From positions 62,001 through 126,000 of the forward strand of contig DUMF01000028.1 in assembly GCA_012840015.1 (NCBI GenBank): a stretch of DNA of 64,000 nt, given 5' to 3'. Positions 51,267-59,787 of the stretch are shown here, piece by piece. Origin of the DNA: Bacillota bacterium (GTDB taxonomy: Bacteria; Bacillota; Sulfobacillia; DUMF01). Numbering within the stretch: position 1 is the first letter of the stretch; every line of letters begins with the position of its first letter. The notes beneath the pieces are model-generated. The model worked only from the letters and a program-made list of their open reading frames with translations, made no database searches and was not told where the DNA came from. The position numbers and the translations under genes are program-made.

Positions 51267-51291
51267 CACCCGCCGCGGGTGAAAGAGTAGG

Positions 51292-51645
51292 ATGAATTCG
51301 GAAAAGGGGACAGTGCTCCTGGACACGGTGGTGTTTCTCGCAGTATCCACTTTCCTTTCAGTGGTGGTGCTGTCGGGGTTGTGCGCGCTTGCATCCTTCT
51401 CCAGCCGCGAAGATGCCAGGGTTCAGGCGATAATGGCATCGCGAGTGAAAATGGAGGAGCTCAGGTCCCAGACTTCATGGACTCCGGGGGAAGAGGTTTT
51501 CTCCGTGGAAGGGCTCGACATGATCGGCTATGGAACTTATTCCATCAGAGAGGAGGAACCCGGGCTGTACGAGATTCTAATACGCGTGTATGACAAAAAA
51601 GGGGCGGAACTATATTCCACCAAGACCTTTGTGTGGCAAGAGTGA
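51292..51645 (+). CDS. Minor pilin (PilV-like)
   Basis: 117 residues with a very short leader MNSEKG, then TVLLDTVVFLAVSTFLSVVV. Asp11 stands at the +5 place usually held by Glu, a common minor-pilin change. The remainder has the KMEELRSQTSWTPGEE stretch typical of PilV/GspI-like proteins. It is one of three minor pilins between pilA and pilM. The end overlaps the next gene by 56 bases. Confidence 0.8.
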   Translation: MNSEKGTVLLDTVVFLAVSTFLSVVVLSGLCALASFSSREDARVQAIMASRVKMEELRSQTSWTPGEEVFSVEGLDMIGYGTYSIREEEPGLYEILIRVYDKKGAELYSTKTFVWQE

Positions 51646-52150
51646 AACCGGATTCACATTGGTGGAGCTGGTAGTGGCCATAGGTGTGATGTCCCTGCTC
51701 TTGCTGGGAGTGACCAGGGTGTATACAGCCGCCTTAGGAACAATCCATCGCCTGGAACTTGGACAGCAAATCAGGGACCAGGGTTTTCTTGTCGCAGAAA
51801 ACATCGAGCAGAGTTTCAGGAAAGCTCTCGAATACGGCGGGACCATTCAGGCCATCTCAGACACATATCTCAGCGCATCTAAGGGCCCGTACGGCGTGAT
51901 CGTGGAATACAGCGAGAACAGAATCAAGCTGACAACCGTGGACGGAGGCGTGCAGAGCACTGCCTCTTTCCCCTATAATGGTCTCAAGTGCAGTCAGTTC
52001 AAAGTCAGAGCGCTTTGCGGGGACAGGTATGTGGACGGTTCGAGCGTAGGAGACCTGAAGCCACGAGCGATCGTGATCGAATTCTCTATGGCAGATGAGC
52101 TAGATAATGTACAAAAGACTTTTAAAGCAGCTTTCAGGACCAGGCTGTAA
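51590..52150 (+). CDS. Minor pilin (PilW/GspJ-like)
   Basis: 186 residues with prepilin motif SETG before Phe22, Glu26 at +5 and a helix FTLVELVVAIGVMSLLLLG. The body includes RLELGQQIRDQGFLVAENIE, like GspJ/PilW. The long overlap with the previous gene may mean that the true start is later (a TTG at 51629 would leave an eight-residue leader). Probably part of the tip complex that primes pilus assembly. Confidence 0.8.
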   Translation: MTKKGRNYIPPRPLCGKSETGFTLVELVVAIGVMSLLLLGVTRVYTAALGTIHRLELGQQIRDQGFLVAENIEQSFRKALEYGGTIQAISDTYLSASKGPYGVIVEYSENRIKLTTVDGGVQSTASFPYNGLKCSQFKVRALCGDRYVDGSSVGDLKPRAIVIEFSMADELDNVQKTFKAAFRTRL

Positions 52151-53396
52151 TAGCGTGTTCGATGAGAAAGGGTCGGCCTTCATCGTCTCGGTGATCGTGC
52201 TGGGGCTTCTGGCCGCCGTGGTGACCGCCGCGATGGCGACCGAAAGCGCCCTCAAGACCGTCGACGCTGCGATAGGCGAAAGTCGCAATGCCCTGGATCT
52301 GGCCCGAGGTGTAGCGCAGGAAATGTTGCGGGCGCTTTACCTGAATCAGTTCGACGTCGCCCGCGCGGGGACCATAAACCACAGTGACCCCGCCAAAGGC
52401 TGGACAGCCCAGGGTTGGGCCGAGACGCGCGACGGGGAGACCGTGGCAGCTATCGGCAAAGCAACAGTGGCCGACGCGACATACACAGTCACCATTGTGG
52501 TGAAACCGGTGCACTCACCCATTTCCGACGGCGTGTTAATAACCCCGGAGGACATTTCTCTTGACGCCAGAGGAAACGGAGGACTCAGCGCCTTCGGGAC
52601 GGTATATTGCGCCAGCTTTACGCCCCATGGTTACTTCGACGGGAAGCCCGAGACCAAGCTGAGCAGTATCGCTCCGGAAGACATGCCGAAGGTTGACGTC
52701 AAGCCTTTCGAGGAAGTGGAGCGTACTCTCACGTTCAGGAATATACAGGGCCCATATATTGTTAGCGGAAACGAGCGGTGGGATAGTCATACTAGGGTCA
52801 TGGGAAACGCCATAATCCTCAAGCATGCCAAACTCACCGTTCCACAAGGAGTCTGGGGCGTCGTGGAAGGAGATTTGATCTTCACTGGTACGTCAGAGCC
52901 ACCAGTTAACCTGGTGGTGGACGGCGTGCTACTGGTAAGAGGCAATGTGGCAGGTGGATCAAGCCAAAACTATAAGGCAGCAGTTGACGGCAACGGGGTG
53001 ATAGTCGCGACCGGCTCGGTGGAGGGCATACAGCTGCAGGGCCATACGCCCAACGGCCTCAAGATCTTTTCCCTTGGGGACGATAACTCCAAGGTGAGCA
53101 TCCAGATTGACGCCAGCGCCGGAGGCAAGCCAAACCTTCCTAAGAGCCTCTTCGTTTATGCTAGCGGCCCCGTGACCCTTGGCTTCAGAGGGAGAAAGGC
53201 TAAGCTATTCCAGCTACAGCCTGGACTGGTAATCTCTCACAAGCATATCGACGTGCAGCTCAGGAACGGCAACCCGTCGGTCGAAATACACTCAGGCCAA
53301 TTCGACTTTGGACCGATACAGCTCCCTGCGAGCTTCAGGGGAACCGATAAGGGCTATGTAATAATCGACTGGCAAGAGGTGCGCAATCCACAGTAA
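52107..53396 (+). CDS. Large PilX-like minor pilin
   Basis: 429 residues beginning with a leader that ends DEKG, then SAFIVSVIVLGLLAAVVTAA, a prepilin-type helix lacking Glu at +5, as in PilX/GspK proteins. The large body (about 130-425) is rich in beta strands and looks like a surface or repeat domain (VVEGDLIFTGTSEPPVNLVV). I recognise no adhesin family. It is much bigger than its pilin neighbours and may sit at the tip. Confidence 0.75.
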   Translation: MYKRLLKQLSGPGCNSVFDEKGSAFIVSVIVLGLLAAVVTAAMATESALKTVDAAIGESRNALDLARGVAQEMLRALYLNQFDVARAGTINHSDPAKGWTAQGWAETRDGETVAAIGKATVADATYTVTIVVKPVHSPISDGVLITPEDISLDARGNGGLSAFGTVYCASFTPHGYFDGKPETKLSSIAPEDMPKVDVKPFEEVERTLTFRNIQGPYIVSGNERWDSHTRVMGNAIILKHAKLTVPQGVWGVVEGDLIFTGTSEPPVNLVVDGVLLVRGNVAGGSSQNYKAAVDGNGVIVATGSVEGIQLQGHTPNGLKIFSLGDDNSKVSIQIDASAGGKPNLPKSLFVYASGPVTLGFRGRKAKLFQLQPGLVISHKHIDVQLRNGNPSVEIHSGQFDFGPIQLPASFRGTDKGYVIIDWQEVRNPQ

Positions 53397-53411
53397 CTGA
53401 GGAGCAGAGCG

Positions 53412-54347
53412 ATGCAACTTGTAGCGTCGAAACCGGAGGCGTGTCTTGGAATCGACTTATCTGACCCCGTCAGGATGGCCCTGGTGCAAGGTAATCCAGC
53501 GAGGGTGGTGGCGGTTCGAGAAGCCAAGAACAGTTTTGACCCTGGTTCAAGTGAATCTCTCGCGAACCTGGCGAGAGAAGTCAGGGAATTCGTCAGGGAA
53601 GTACGGGGATGCTGCAATTGCGTCCTCGGACTTCCTGTAAGAGACGCCATGCTGGCGGTCGTCGATCTTCCGCCGTTGGAAAAAAAACATTGTCGAGACG
53701 CGCTGCGCCTGGAGTTGCTCAGGCTGTTCCCAGCTAAAGTGGCAGAACTGAGGGCAACTTATCAGGAGTGGCCGCAGTCGATTCCGCGCCCTCCTTCTTC
53801 TAGCGCGTTCCGCGGGGGTAAAGCTTATATACTCGCCGCCGCGCCGGCAGCGTCTGTTCTGGCCGCCCGCAAACTTGCAGCAAGCTGCGGCCTGAAACCG
53901 GAGGCAGTTGAGGTACCAGCCCTCGCCGCCTGCCGTTCTAGCTGGTGGTGCTATCGTCTTCGCATGCAAGATCCCTCCGATTCCCCTGGGTTTACAATGG
54001 AGATCTCTCTCAGCGTGGCAAAAGACGCGGTGATGCATCTGGGCTTTGGGCCTTTCCCGTGGTTAACGAGAGAAATTCCTTTGCAGTCGGGGGAAAGTTA
54101 CCAAGACGCTCAGGTCCTGGCCGGAGAGGTAGCCAGATCGGTCCGGTTCGCCAATGGCATCCTCAAGAACCCGTTACCAGCCAGAGTCACACTATACGGG
54201 GTTCCAGAACGAGTGGATCTCATCGCGAACATCCTTAGAGAGCAGCTTCCGATCGAGGTTCAGGTCTGGGGTGTGCCTCCCATCTCGTGTCAGCCGCAGT
54301 ATGGCATCGCAGCCGGTCTTGCGCTCAGAAAGGAGCCATTCGTCTGA
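53412..54347 (+). CDS. pilM: Pilus assembly protein PilM
   Basis: A cytoplasmic actin-like protein that anchors the PilN tail. The 311 residues start with the ATPase-fold strand CLGIDLSDPVRMALV and contain CVLGLPVRDAMLAVVDLPPL and SVRFANGILKNP. It is shorter and more divergent than proteobacterial PilM. The call leans partly on position before pilN-pilO. ATG follows GAGGAGCAGAGCG. Confidence 0.82.
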   Translation: MQLVASKPEACLGIDLSDPVRMALVQGNPARVVAVREAKNSFDPGSSESLANLAREVREFVREVRGCCNCVLGLPVRDAMLAVVDLPPLEKKHCRDALRLELLRLFPAKVAELRATYQEWPQSIPRPPSSSAFRGGKAYILAAAPAASVLAARKLAASCGLKPEAVEVPALAACRSSWWCYRLRMQDPSDSPGFTMEISLSVAKDAVMHLGFGPFPWLTREIPLQSGESYQDAQVLAGEVARSVRFANGILKNPLPARVTLYGVPERVDLIANILREQLPIEVQVWGVPPISCQPQYGIAAGLALRKEPFV

Positions 54348-54348
54348 C

Positions 54349-54921
54349 GTGAAACCCAGGAAGGCAGTGCTAGGCTTAAACCTCGATTTGCTGAACCCGC
54401 AGATCTACTCGCAGGTTGAAATAGAGGCAAAGAAAAGGCAGTGGGTGCAGCTCGTTCTCCTGTGCGCTTCTCTCGCGATATGGACAATGGCCCTGATCTC
54501 GTGGTGGAAACTGAGGGTAGTGACAGCGGAGTTCAAGTACCAGCAAGCGGAAAAGGCCGTGCTGGTGGCCAGAATGCCTAAGCAAAGGGAAGCCATCACT
54601 CCAGATCCTGAAGACGTGAGGAAAGCCAGGGAGGAACTGGCAGCGCAGCCTGACTGGTACGCGAGGTTCTCCGCTGTCTCCGCCGCTCTCCCGACCGGGT
54701 GCGAGCTGACGCAAGTCGCTCTTCGCAAGGACGGAACATTGGAATTAGCCGGGAAGGCGCAGGACGCTCCCTCGTACGGTTTGTTGCTCAGCAAGCTAAG
54801 GGGACTGGATTTCGTCAAGAACCTGGTTACAGCGTACTTTACTAGCTCGAAAGACGGAGGATACGCGTTCAAAGTGACTATCGCCACATCTGGCACACCT
54901 GGGGGCGCAACAAAACAGTGA
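54349..54921 (+). CDS. pilN: Pilus assembly protein PilN
   Basis: A 190-residue bitopic protein: a short cytoplasmic tail GLNLDLLNPQIY (the conserved PilM-binding type), one membrane helix near 43-65 (LVLLCASLAIWTMALISWW) and a coiled and ferredoxin-like outer part. The frame opens far upstream inside pilM, but GTG at 54349, one base after the pilM stop with AAGGAG upstream, is the logical start. Confidence 0.83.
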   Translation: MKPRKAVLGLNLDLLNPQIYSQVEIEAKKRQWVQLVLLCASLAIWTMALISWWKLRVVTAEFKYQQAEKAVLVARMPKQREAITPDPEDVRKAREELAAQPDWYARFSAVSAALPTGCELTQVALRKDGTLELAGKAQDAPSYGLLLSKLRGLDFVKNLVTAYFTSSKDGGYAFKVTIATSGTPGGATKQ

Positions 54922-55481
54922 AGCTCGTTTTAGAGCTGGAGCAAAAAGCAAACAGCCTAATATTGGTGCTGGTTGCATTGATAGCAGTAGGAGCGGCAGC
55001 TTTGGGCTATTCCGCCTATCGCAGAAATACCATAAGTGCTCAGCTACAGAATCTTGCGATCGAGGTGCGAGCGCTCCAGAGAAGCCTCGAAGCATTGGAA
55101 CAAAGCCGCGCACACTCAAGCAAGTTGCCTCTACTGGCGGGAGCCCACTGGGAGAAGGATCTCACCGAGGATATGAACGCGGTAGCCGAAGAGAGCGGTA
55201 CAAGGCTCGCCAAGCTGGTCTATACCGTACAACCTCCAGCGCAGCCTTCGAAGAAGGAAGCGCAACTCACAGTGGTGGCCGTTGAAGCGGAACTCTACGG
55301 TAGCCATACCAGCCTGTTGAGGGCTGTCAGCCTCGTACAGGAGCAAATAAAGGCGTTTAAACTGGATACCGTGGAGACTATGCCGATTCAGATCGAGAAT
55401 AAGCCCGTGGACCAGCTTAAGATAACTGGTAGACTATACTGTTACACCGGGAGCAATGGGGCTGGATCTGACACTAAGTGA
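54918..55481 (+). CDS. pilO: Pilus assembly protein PilO
   Basis: 187 residues with one N-terminal membrane helix (NSLILVLVALIAVGAAALGY), a coiled coil (AIEVRALQRSLEALEQS) and a C-terminal globular domain, the PilO plan. GTG overlaps the pilN stop as GTGA. It forms the alignment complex with PilM and PilN. Its 3' end overlaps pilD by 26 bases. Confidence 0.8.
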   Translation: MKLVLELEQKANSLILVLVALIAVGAAALGYSAYRRNTISAQLQNLAIEVRALQRSLEALEQSRAHSSKLPLLAGAHWEKDLTEDMNAVAEESGTRLAKLVYTVQPPAQPSKKEAQLTVVAVEAELYGSHTSLLRAVSLVQEQIKAFKLDTVETMPIQIENKPVDQLKITGRLYCYTGSNGAGSDTK

Positions 55482-56184
55482 CGTGCTTTGTGGTTTAATC
55501 GGGCTCTCTTTTGGAAGCTTTGCCACGGTAGTCGCCTCAAGGCTTCCTCAGGGTCAACCGTTTACCGGCAGGTCCCGCTGTCCAGCATGCCATGCTCAGC
55601 TGAAACCGGGTGAGCTGGTTCCCGTTCTGAGCTACGTGGTACAGAGAGGGGCCTGCAAGCACTGTGGGGCACGCATTAGTCCGGCTTATCCTGCTTTGGA
55701 GATCGCCAGCGGACTCATCTTCCCTATCTTCTGGCGGTCTTTCGGGCCCGGTACGGCCGCACTGCTCAACATGGCGGTGGCTTTCCATCTCATAGCCATC
55801 GCAGGCACTGACTGGTTATACAACATCATCCCCAACAAGCTGCTGATCTCCATGTCGGCGTTCGCCATTCTGCTCAAGGTGACCTCTGGTATGAGGTCCG
55901 TTCTGGAAGGCCTGGCAGGAGCAGCATTGGGCTTTCTTTTTCTCTATGCCGTGGCGCTCATCCGCCCCGGTGGAATGGGTGGCGGAGACGTAAAAATGAC
56001 CGGAGCCATCGGCTTGTATCTGGGTGTATGGAAGGTCTTCCCCGCCCTCGCACTGGCGTTCATACTTGGCACCGCCTGGGCGCTGCCTTTGCTCATAACA
56101 GGGAGGAAAAAGCGAACAGACTATATGCCTCTAGGAATCTTTCTGTCGGCCTCTACCGTGATCATGGCGATCGCACGCTCATGA
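55456..56184 (+). CDS. pilD: Prepilin peptidase PilD
   Basis: Cuts the leader from the prepilins encoded upstream and may N-methylate the new end. The 242-residue membrane enzyme has the zinc cysteines CPAC and CKHC in its cytosolic loop. The two catalytic aspartates lie in GTDWLYNIIPN and GGGDVKM. Last gene of the pil operon. Confidence 0.93.
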   Translation: MGLDLTLSDVLCGLIGLSFGSFATVVASRLPQGQPFTGRSRCPACHAQLKPGELVPVLSYVVQRGACKHCGARISPAYPALEIASGLIFPIFWRSFGPGTAALLNMAVAFHLIAIAGTDWLYNIIPNKLLISMSAFAILLKVTSGMRSVLEGLAGAALGFLFLYAVALIRPGGMGGGDVKMTGAIGLYLGVWKVFPALALAFILGTAWALPLLITGRKKRTDYMPLGIFLSASTVIMAIARS

Positions 56185-56218
56185 TCAGCCAAGACAGCCA
56201 AAGCCGGAAAGGGGTGAT

Positions 56219-56629
56219 ATGATGTATCATCTCGTGTCCCTGAGCGTTTCTACGCCCGATAAGGAGAGCATAGTCGAGATAACTGCCCAGGTGGAGGCGG
56301 TAATACGCGATAGCGGAGTCGAGCACGGCCTCTGCACTGTGTTTACTCCCCACACAACTTGTGGCGTAACACTGAACGAGCATGCGGATCCTGCGGTGAG
56401 TCGGGACTTGCTTTATGCTCTGAACCTGATTGTCCCACGCGAGGGTGCATACGCCCACCAAGAAGGCAATTCTCCCGCTCACGTCAAAGCTTCTCTCATC
56501 GGAAGCTCCCAGTCAATACCTATTTGCAACTCCAGGCTATGCCTGGGCAGGTGGCAGGGCATATTCCTCTGCGAGTTCGATGGGCCGCGTCAGCGCACCT
56601 TCTTAGTAGAAATCTGCGGAGAACGATGA
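56219..56629 (+). CDS. yjbQ: YjbQ (UPF0047) family protein
   Basis: A 136-residue trimeric metal-binding protein. Marks are FTPHTTCGVTLNEHADP, ALNLIVPREGAYAHQEGNSPAHVKA and RLCLGRWQGIFLCEFDGPR, with the conserved histidines of the family. Some members have thiamine-phosphate synthase activity, but the physiological role is unclear. ATG follows AAAGGGGTGAT. A second ATG is next to it. Confidence 0.9.
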   Translation: MMYHLVSLSVSTPDKESIVEITAQVEAVIRDSGVEHGLCTVFTPHTTCGVTLNEHADPAVSRDLLYALNLIVPREGAYAHQEGNSPAHVKASLIGSSQSIPICNSRLCLGRWQGIFLCEFDGPRQRTFLVEICGER

Positions 56630-56680
56630 GGCTCAGGAGCGAATCCGGCCGGCGGTTGGCCGGCCGGGTTGCGCACGGTC

Positions 56681-56944
56681 TCAGGAAGTGGTCGCCGGTT
56701 TGACTTGATACCAGCCTCGCTGGTTCATGGCGTCAAAGACGTCCTTGGCGCTTCTTATAGCCTCGTCATGCATGTCTGTCAATGTTTTGCGGATCTCCTC
56801 GTTTGCCGATTCGAGTACGGCATGGTGATACCCATCAGACATGAACTTGTGCGTAGCCAGCAAGTCCTGTAAAATGTCTTTATCTGACAGTTTGCCTTGC
56901 TGCTGTCCTCCCTGCTGGCCTCCCTGCCACTGCGTATGTGCCAT
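56681..56944 (-). CDS. CotF-like spore coat protein
   Basis: 87 residues with a Gln/Gly-rich N-terminus (QGGQQGGQQQG) and a ferritin-like helical pair, LSDKDILQDLLATHKFMSDG and ANEEIRKTLTDMHDEAIRSA, the CotF domain. Members are coat proteins of spores. ATG follows GAAAGGAGGTCTGCTGA. It is the second gene of a pair of related coat genes. Confidence 0.87.
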   Translation of the reverse strand: MAHTQWQGGQQGGQQQGKLSDKDILQDLLATHKFMSDGYHHAVLESANEEIRKTLTDMHDEAIRSAKDVFDAMNQRGWYQVKPATTS

Positions 56945-56959
56945 TCAGCAGACCTCCTT

Positions 56960-57190
56960 TCAAGATCCTGGCTGGGAAATGCCGAATCTTCCCATGAGAG
57001 TGTTGAGAGTGTCAACGCGCTTCTGGCAGGAGGAACGCATCTTCTCGATTAGGTTTTTGATCTGCGGATCTTCGGCCTGCTGGCTGTACACGTTGCACTT
57101 CGTCGCGCACAACTGTTCCGCCTTGAGCTGATCCTGGAGGTAAAGCTTTTCCCGTTCTGAAATCGACGGGTTCCCACCGATCATCGCCAC
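56960..57190 (-). CDS. CotF-like spore coat protein
   Basis: 76 residues with the same CotF plan: SEREKLYLQDQLKAEQLC and KCNVYSQQAEDPQIKNLIEK, then a helix with CQKRVDTLNTLM. It probably arose from the same ancestor as its downstream neighbour 15 bases away. ATG follows GGGGGATCGAGTGGCG. Expression is likely mother-cell controlled, but I saw no clear sigma-K site. Confidence 0.85.
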   Translation of the reverse strand: MAMIGGNPSISEREKLYLQDQLKAEQLCATKCNVYSQQAEDPQIKNLIEKMRSSCQKRVDTLNTLMGRFGISQPGS

Positions 57191-57266
57191 TCGATCCCCC
57201 TTTTCAGTGCATTTCTTTCCCTAAAAAGTCTTCCCAGGGGCGAGCGGGGACATTCACCGCAAAAAG

Positions 57267-57941
57267 TCAAAGTAGGCGAGTATCGTTGATCCGAAGCTCG
57301 AAATTACAACCGAGGAAGGTGGCTGCTTTTCTGCACATAATCATTCTGGCGAGAAAGATCTCAAAATAGTCCATCACGGGCGAAATTGCCGTATCGATCT
57401 TCAGCTCCAACGTGATGGTCTTCCCTTTTTCATCCACTTTGAGGAACGAACGCTCCACGGCATAGTTTACCCGGTCGTGAATGTCAAATTTGGTTTTATC
57501 GGTGTTCCTGACGCGGCTCCTGTGTACGTCGCTCTTGTCGCCCAATATCACTGCCGCCGAAACATAGTTCACGGGCTCGCTGGTGCCTTCGGGGTCGTGG
57601 CTTCCTATGGCGCCAATCACTGTTGCAATTTCATCGGCAGGCATACCCATTTCGTAAAGTATATGCGCAGCCATAACACCCCCGGTTTGTGCGTGGTAGT
57701 GTCTGGAGACCACGTTCCCTATGTCATGAAGGTAACCGGCGATCGCGGCAAGCTCGGCTTCGCGTTCGGGAAACGAAAGCCGCAAGAGAATGTTTCTCCC
57801 GATGCTAGCCACGAGATTTGCGTGTCGCGCCCCGTGTTCGGTATAGCCGATAGCCCCTAGGTGGCTATTCCCCCTGTTTATGAGCGCATCCACCAGTGGA
57901 TTCCCCTTGACCACTTCAAGCGTCACGATTTTGTCTTCCAA
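57267..57941 (-). CDS. HD-domain phosphohydrolase
   Basis: A metal-dependent hydrolase of 224 residues. The HD pattern is HGARHANLVASIG, then YLHDIGNVVSRHYHAQTG and GSHDPEG, giving the His and HD ligands. The C-terminal half is beta rich (TLELKIDTAISPVMDYF). The substrate is unknown (nucleotide or phosphoester). TTG at 57941 with GGGGAG seven bases upstream is chosen over the open frame to 57998. It overlaps the P-loop gene by 26 bases. Confidence 0.85.
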   Translation of the reverse strand: MEDKIVTLEVVKGNPLVDALINRGNSHLGAIGYTEHGARHANLVASIGRNILLRLSFPEREAELAAIAGYLHDIGNVVSRHYHAQTGGVMAAHILYEMGMPADEIATVIGAIGSHDPEGTSEPVNYVSAAVILGDKSDVHRSRVRNTDKTKFDIHDRVNYAVERSFLKVDEKGKTITLELKIDTAISPVMDYFEIFLARMIMCRKAATFLGCNFELRINDTRLL

Positions 57942-58293
57942 ACCGATTCTCCCCGCCTCCCAACCGCCTGATTGTATCAACGACTGCCCGGACCACATCC
58001 TCCGGGCTCATTTTGTCCGTGCGAATATAGAGGTCGCAATGACCGAGGGCGTGCGCGAGGCGCTCCCGTTCGGCCCTCAGGCGTTCCGGGCCCCAGGCTA
58101 TCGCCCTTCGCTGTCTGGCTGTAGCATATTCGCAATCGAGCACCACGAGAATATCAGGTTTGCTTAAGAGCCACAACCATGGGACGCAAGAATGCTCCTG
58201 GGCCACACCGTACGCAGCGTAACCTAATTGCGTCAACAGTAAAATGAGAGTGCTTTTGCCCGAGGCGCACACTCCAACGATTTCGATTCTCAA
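57916..58293 (-). CDS. Small P-loop NTPase/kinase-like protein
   Basis: 125 residues starting MRIEIVGVCASGKSTLI, a Walker A loop, followed by PDILVVLDCEYATARQRRA, like the core and lid of nucleoside or adenylate-type kinases but shorter than these. Substrate unknown. TTG start at 58293. It overlaps the HD gene downstream, which suggests that the two act on a common nucleotide or signal. Confidence 0.75.
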   Translation of the reverse strand: MRIEIVGVCASGKSTLILLLTQLGYAAYGVAQEHSCVPWLWLLSKPDILVVLDCEYATARQRRAIAWGPERLRAERERLAHALGHCDLYIRTDKMSPEDVVRAVVDTIRRLGGGENRFGRQNRDA

Positions 58294-58327
58294 CCCATAA
58301 ACGCCTCGTTACCAGACCGCCCTAACC

Positions 58328-59041
58328 CTAGAAAGGGATGCGCATCGACAACCTCCGTATCATGTGCTCGTCTTCTTCTGCCGACACCGCAAGCACAACC
58401 ACACTCATATCGTCTCTTGGCCTCCCCTTGTCAAGACTGACAGCTCTCAGAAGGATTTGCTCGGCCAACTCTGACGGTCGAATGGGAGCATCACCCAAGA
58501 TGAATTGGCGGACATGCTCCAGCCCAAAGCGCGTGTTACTACTCAAGCCCGCGTCGTGCACTCCGTCGCTTGTAGCCAAGGCCACCAACCCCGGCCGTAG
58601 CGGAAGCTCGGTAATCTGAGGCCTTCGCCCACGTTCCGTCCCGAGCGGGTATGAAGGCTCGTTCACTTCCCGCAGCTCCTTACTCTCCGATGAAGGCCTC
58701 ACGTAGACGGGAACAGCCGTATTCCGACTGATTACGATGGTTCTAGTATCGAGATCAGCAGAGATCAGCACCAGCTCGCAGGAAACCTTGCCCTCCTTAG
58801 CAGCGAAAAGGATATCGTGTGCAGCCCTCGCCACGGCACCGTCTCTTGCGCCCTCGCAAATCAGCGCGGCTGCTCTGGATACCACCAGAGAAGCGATCTT
58901 TCTTGCCGCCTGACCGTGCCCCTGTCCGTCAGCCAGTATTGCAGTTATGCCACCCTTGCTTCTTTCCACCGCCTCCACCACGTCTCCGCTCACTGAAAGG
59001 CCGTATTTTGGCATTTTCGCTACTCCGAGAGATATGATCAC
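58328..59041 (-). CDS. SpoIIE-type PP2C phosphatase
   Basis: 237 residues with the short PPM/SpoIIE fold: AILADGQGHGQAARK carries the metal Asp, ATSDGVHDAG the second site and KGRPRDDMSVVVL the third. There is no membrane part. GTG at 59041 overlaps the gatD stop as GTGA and keeps the strand IISLGVAKMPKYG. An ATG at 59014 with GGAG is the alternative. It is translated with gatD-murT; its phosphoprotein target is not known. Confidence 0.85.
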   Translation of the reverse strand: MIISLGVAKMPKYGLSVSGDVVEAVERSKGGITAILADGQGHGQAARKIASLVVSRAAALICEGARDGAVARAAHDILFAAKEGKVSCELVLISADLDTRTIVISRNTAVPVYVRPSSESKELREVNEPSYPLGTERGRRPQITELPLRPGLVALATSDGVHDAGLSSNTRFGLEHVRQFILGDAPIRPSELAEQILLRAVSLDKGRPRDDMSVVVLAVSAEEDEHMIRRLSMRIPF

Positions 59042-59787
59042 CTTTTCGCTGCCCTCCTGGCCGCTGATTCCTGCGCCATCAGCTCTAGCGTATCGTCCAG
59101 CGGAGCTATCTCTGCACGCCCGTACTTCCTTTTCAGCGCCTGAGAGATCAACCAATCCGCCAGCCACGGGTTCTTCGGCAGCAATGCCCCATGCAGGTAG
59201 GTTCCGACGGCGTTCTTGTAAACTGCTCCTTCCAAACCATCTTCGCCATTATTGCCATATCCACTAAGCACTCTCGCCAGTGGTTTAACGCCCCTACCCA
59301 GGTAGGTTTTGCCGGAGTGGTTTTCGAACCCAACGAGCCGCGCCGGACCGCTGCCAGCCAGGTCCGATTGAGCCACCACGTTGCCTATAAGGCGTTTCCT
59401 CCCCGCGACGGTATAAAGGTCCATGATTCCCAGCCCAGGTAGTTTCTCACCGCTTCCCGTCTGGTAGTACTCGCCGAGGAGTTGGTAACCACCACAAATT
59501 GCAAGAAAAGGAGTCCCATCTTCCACCGCTTTTCTTATCTGTGGCGCCTTGACCCGGGCAAAATCGTAACAAATTGCCTTCTGCTCACGATCCTGCCCTC
59601 CACCCAGGAAAAGTATGTCGAATTGCGATAAATCGCTCGAAGAACTCAACGATACACCGGTAACTCTAGCCTCTATACCTCTCCAAATACAGCGGCGCCA
59701 GAGCGCAATCACGTTTCCCCTATCGCCATACAAATTCATCAAGTCCGGATAGAGATGACATATCTCTAGCGTGAGCTGCAAACGCAC
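59038..59787 (-). CDS. gatD: Lipid II isoglutaminyl synthase, glutaminase subunit GatD
   Basis: Supplies ammonia from glutamine to MurT for amidation of the D-Glu of peptidoglycan stem peptides. The 249-residue CobB/CobQ-like amidotransferase has nucleophile Cys98 in LAICGGYQLLG, His199 in GTYLHGALLPKNP and the opening LYPDLMNLYGDRGNV. It abuts murT directly (ATG one base after the murT stop). Confidence 0.92.
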   Translation of the reverse strand: MRLQLTLEICHLYPDLMNLYGDRGNVIALWRRCIWRGIEARVTGVSLSSSSDLSQFDILFLGGGQDREQKAICYDFARVKAPQIRKAVEDGTPFLAICGGYQLLGEYYQTGSGEKLPGLGIMDLYTVAGRKRLIGNVVAQSDLAGSGPARLVGFENHSGKTYLGRGVKPLARVLSGYGNNGEDGLEGAVYKNAVGTYLHGALLPKNPWLADWLISQALKRKYGRAEIAPLDDTLELMAQESAARRAAKR

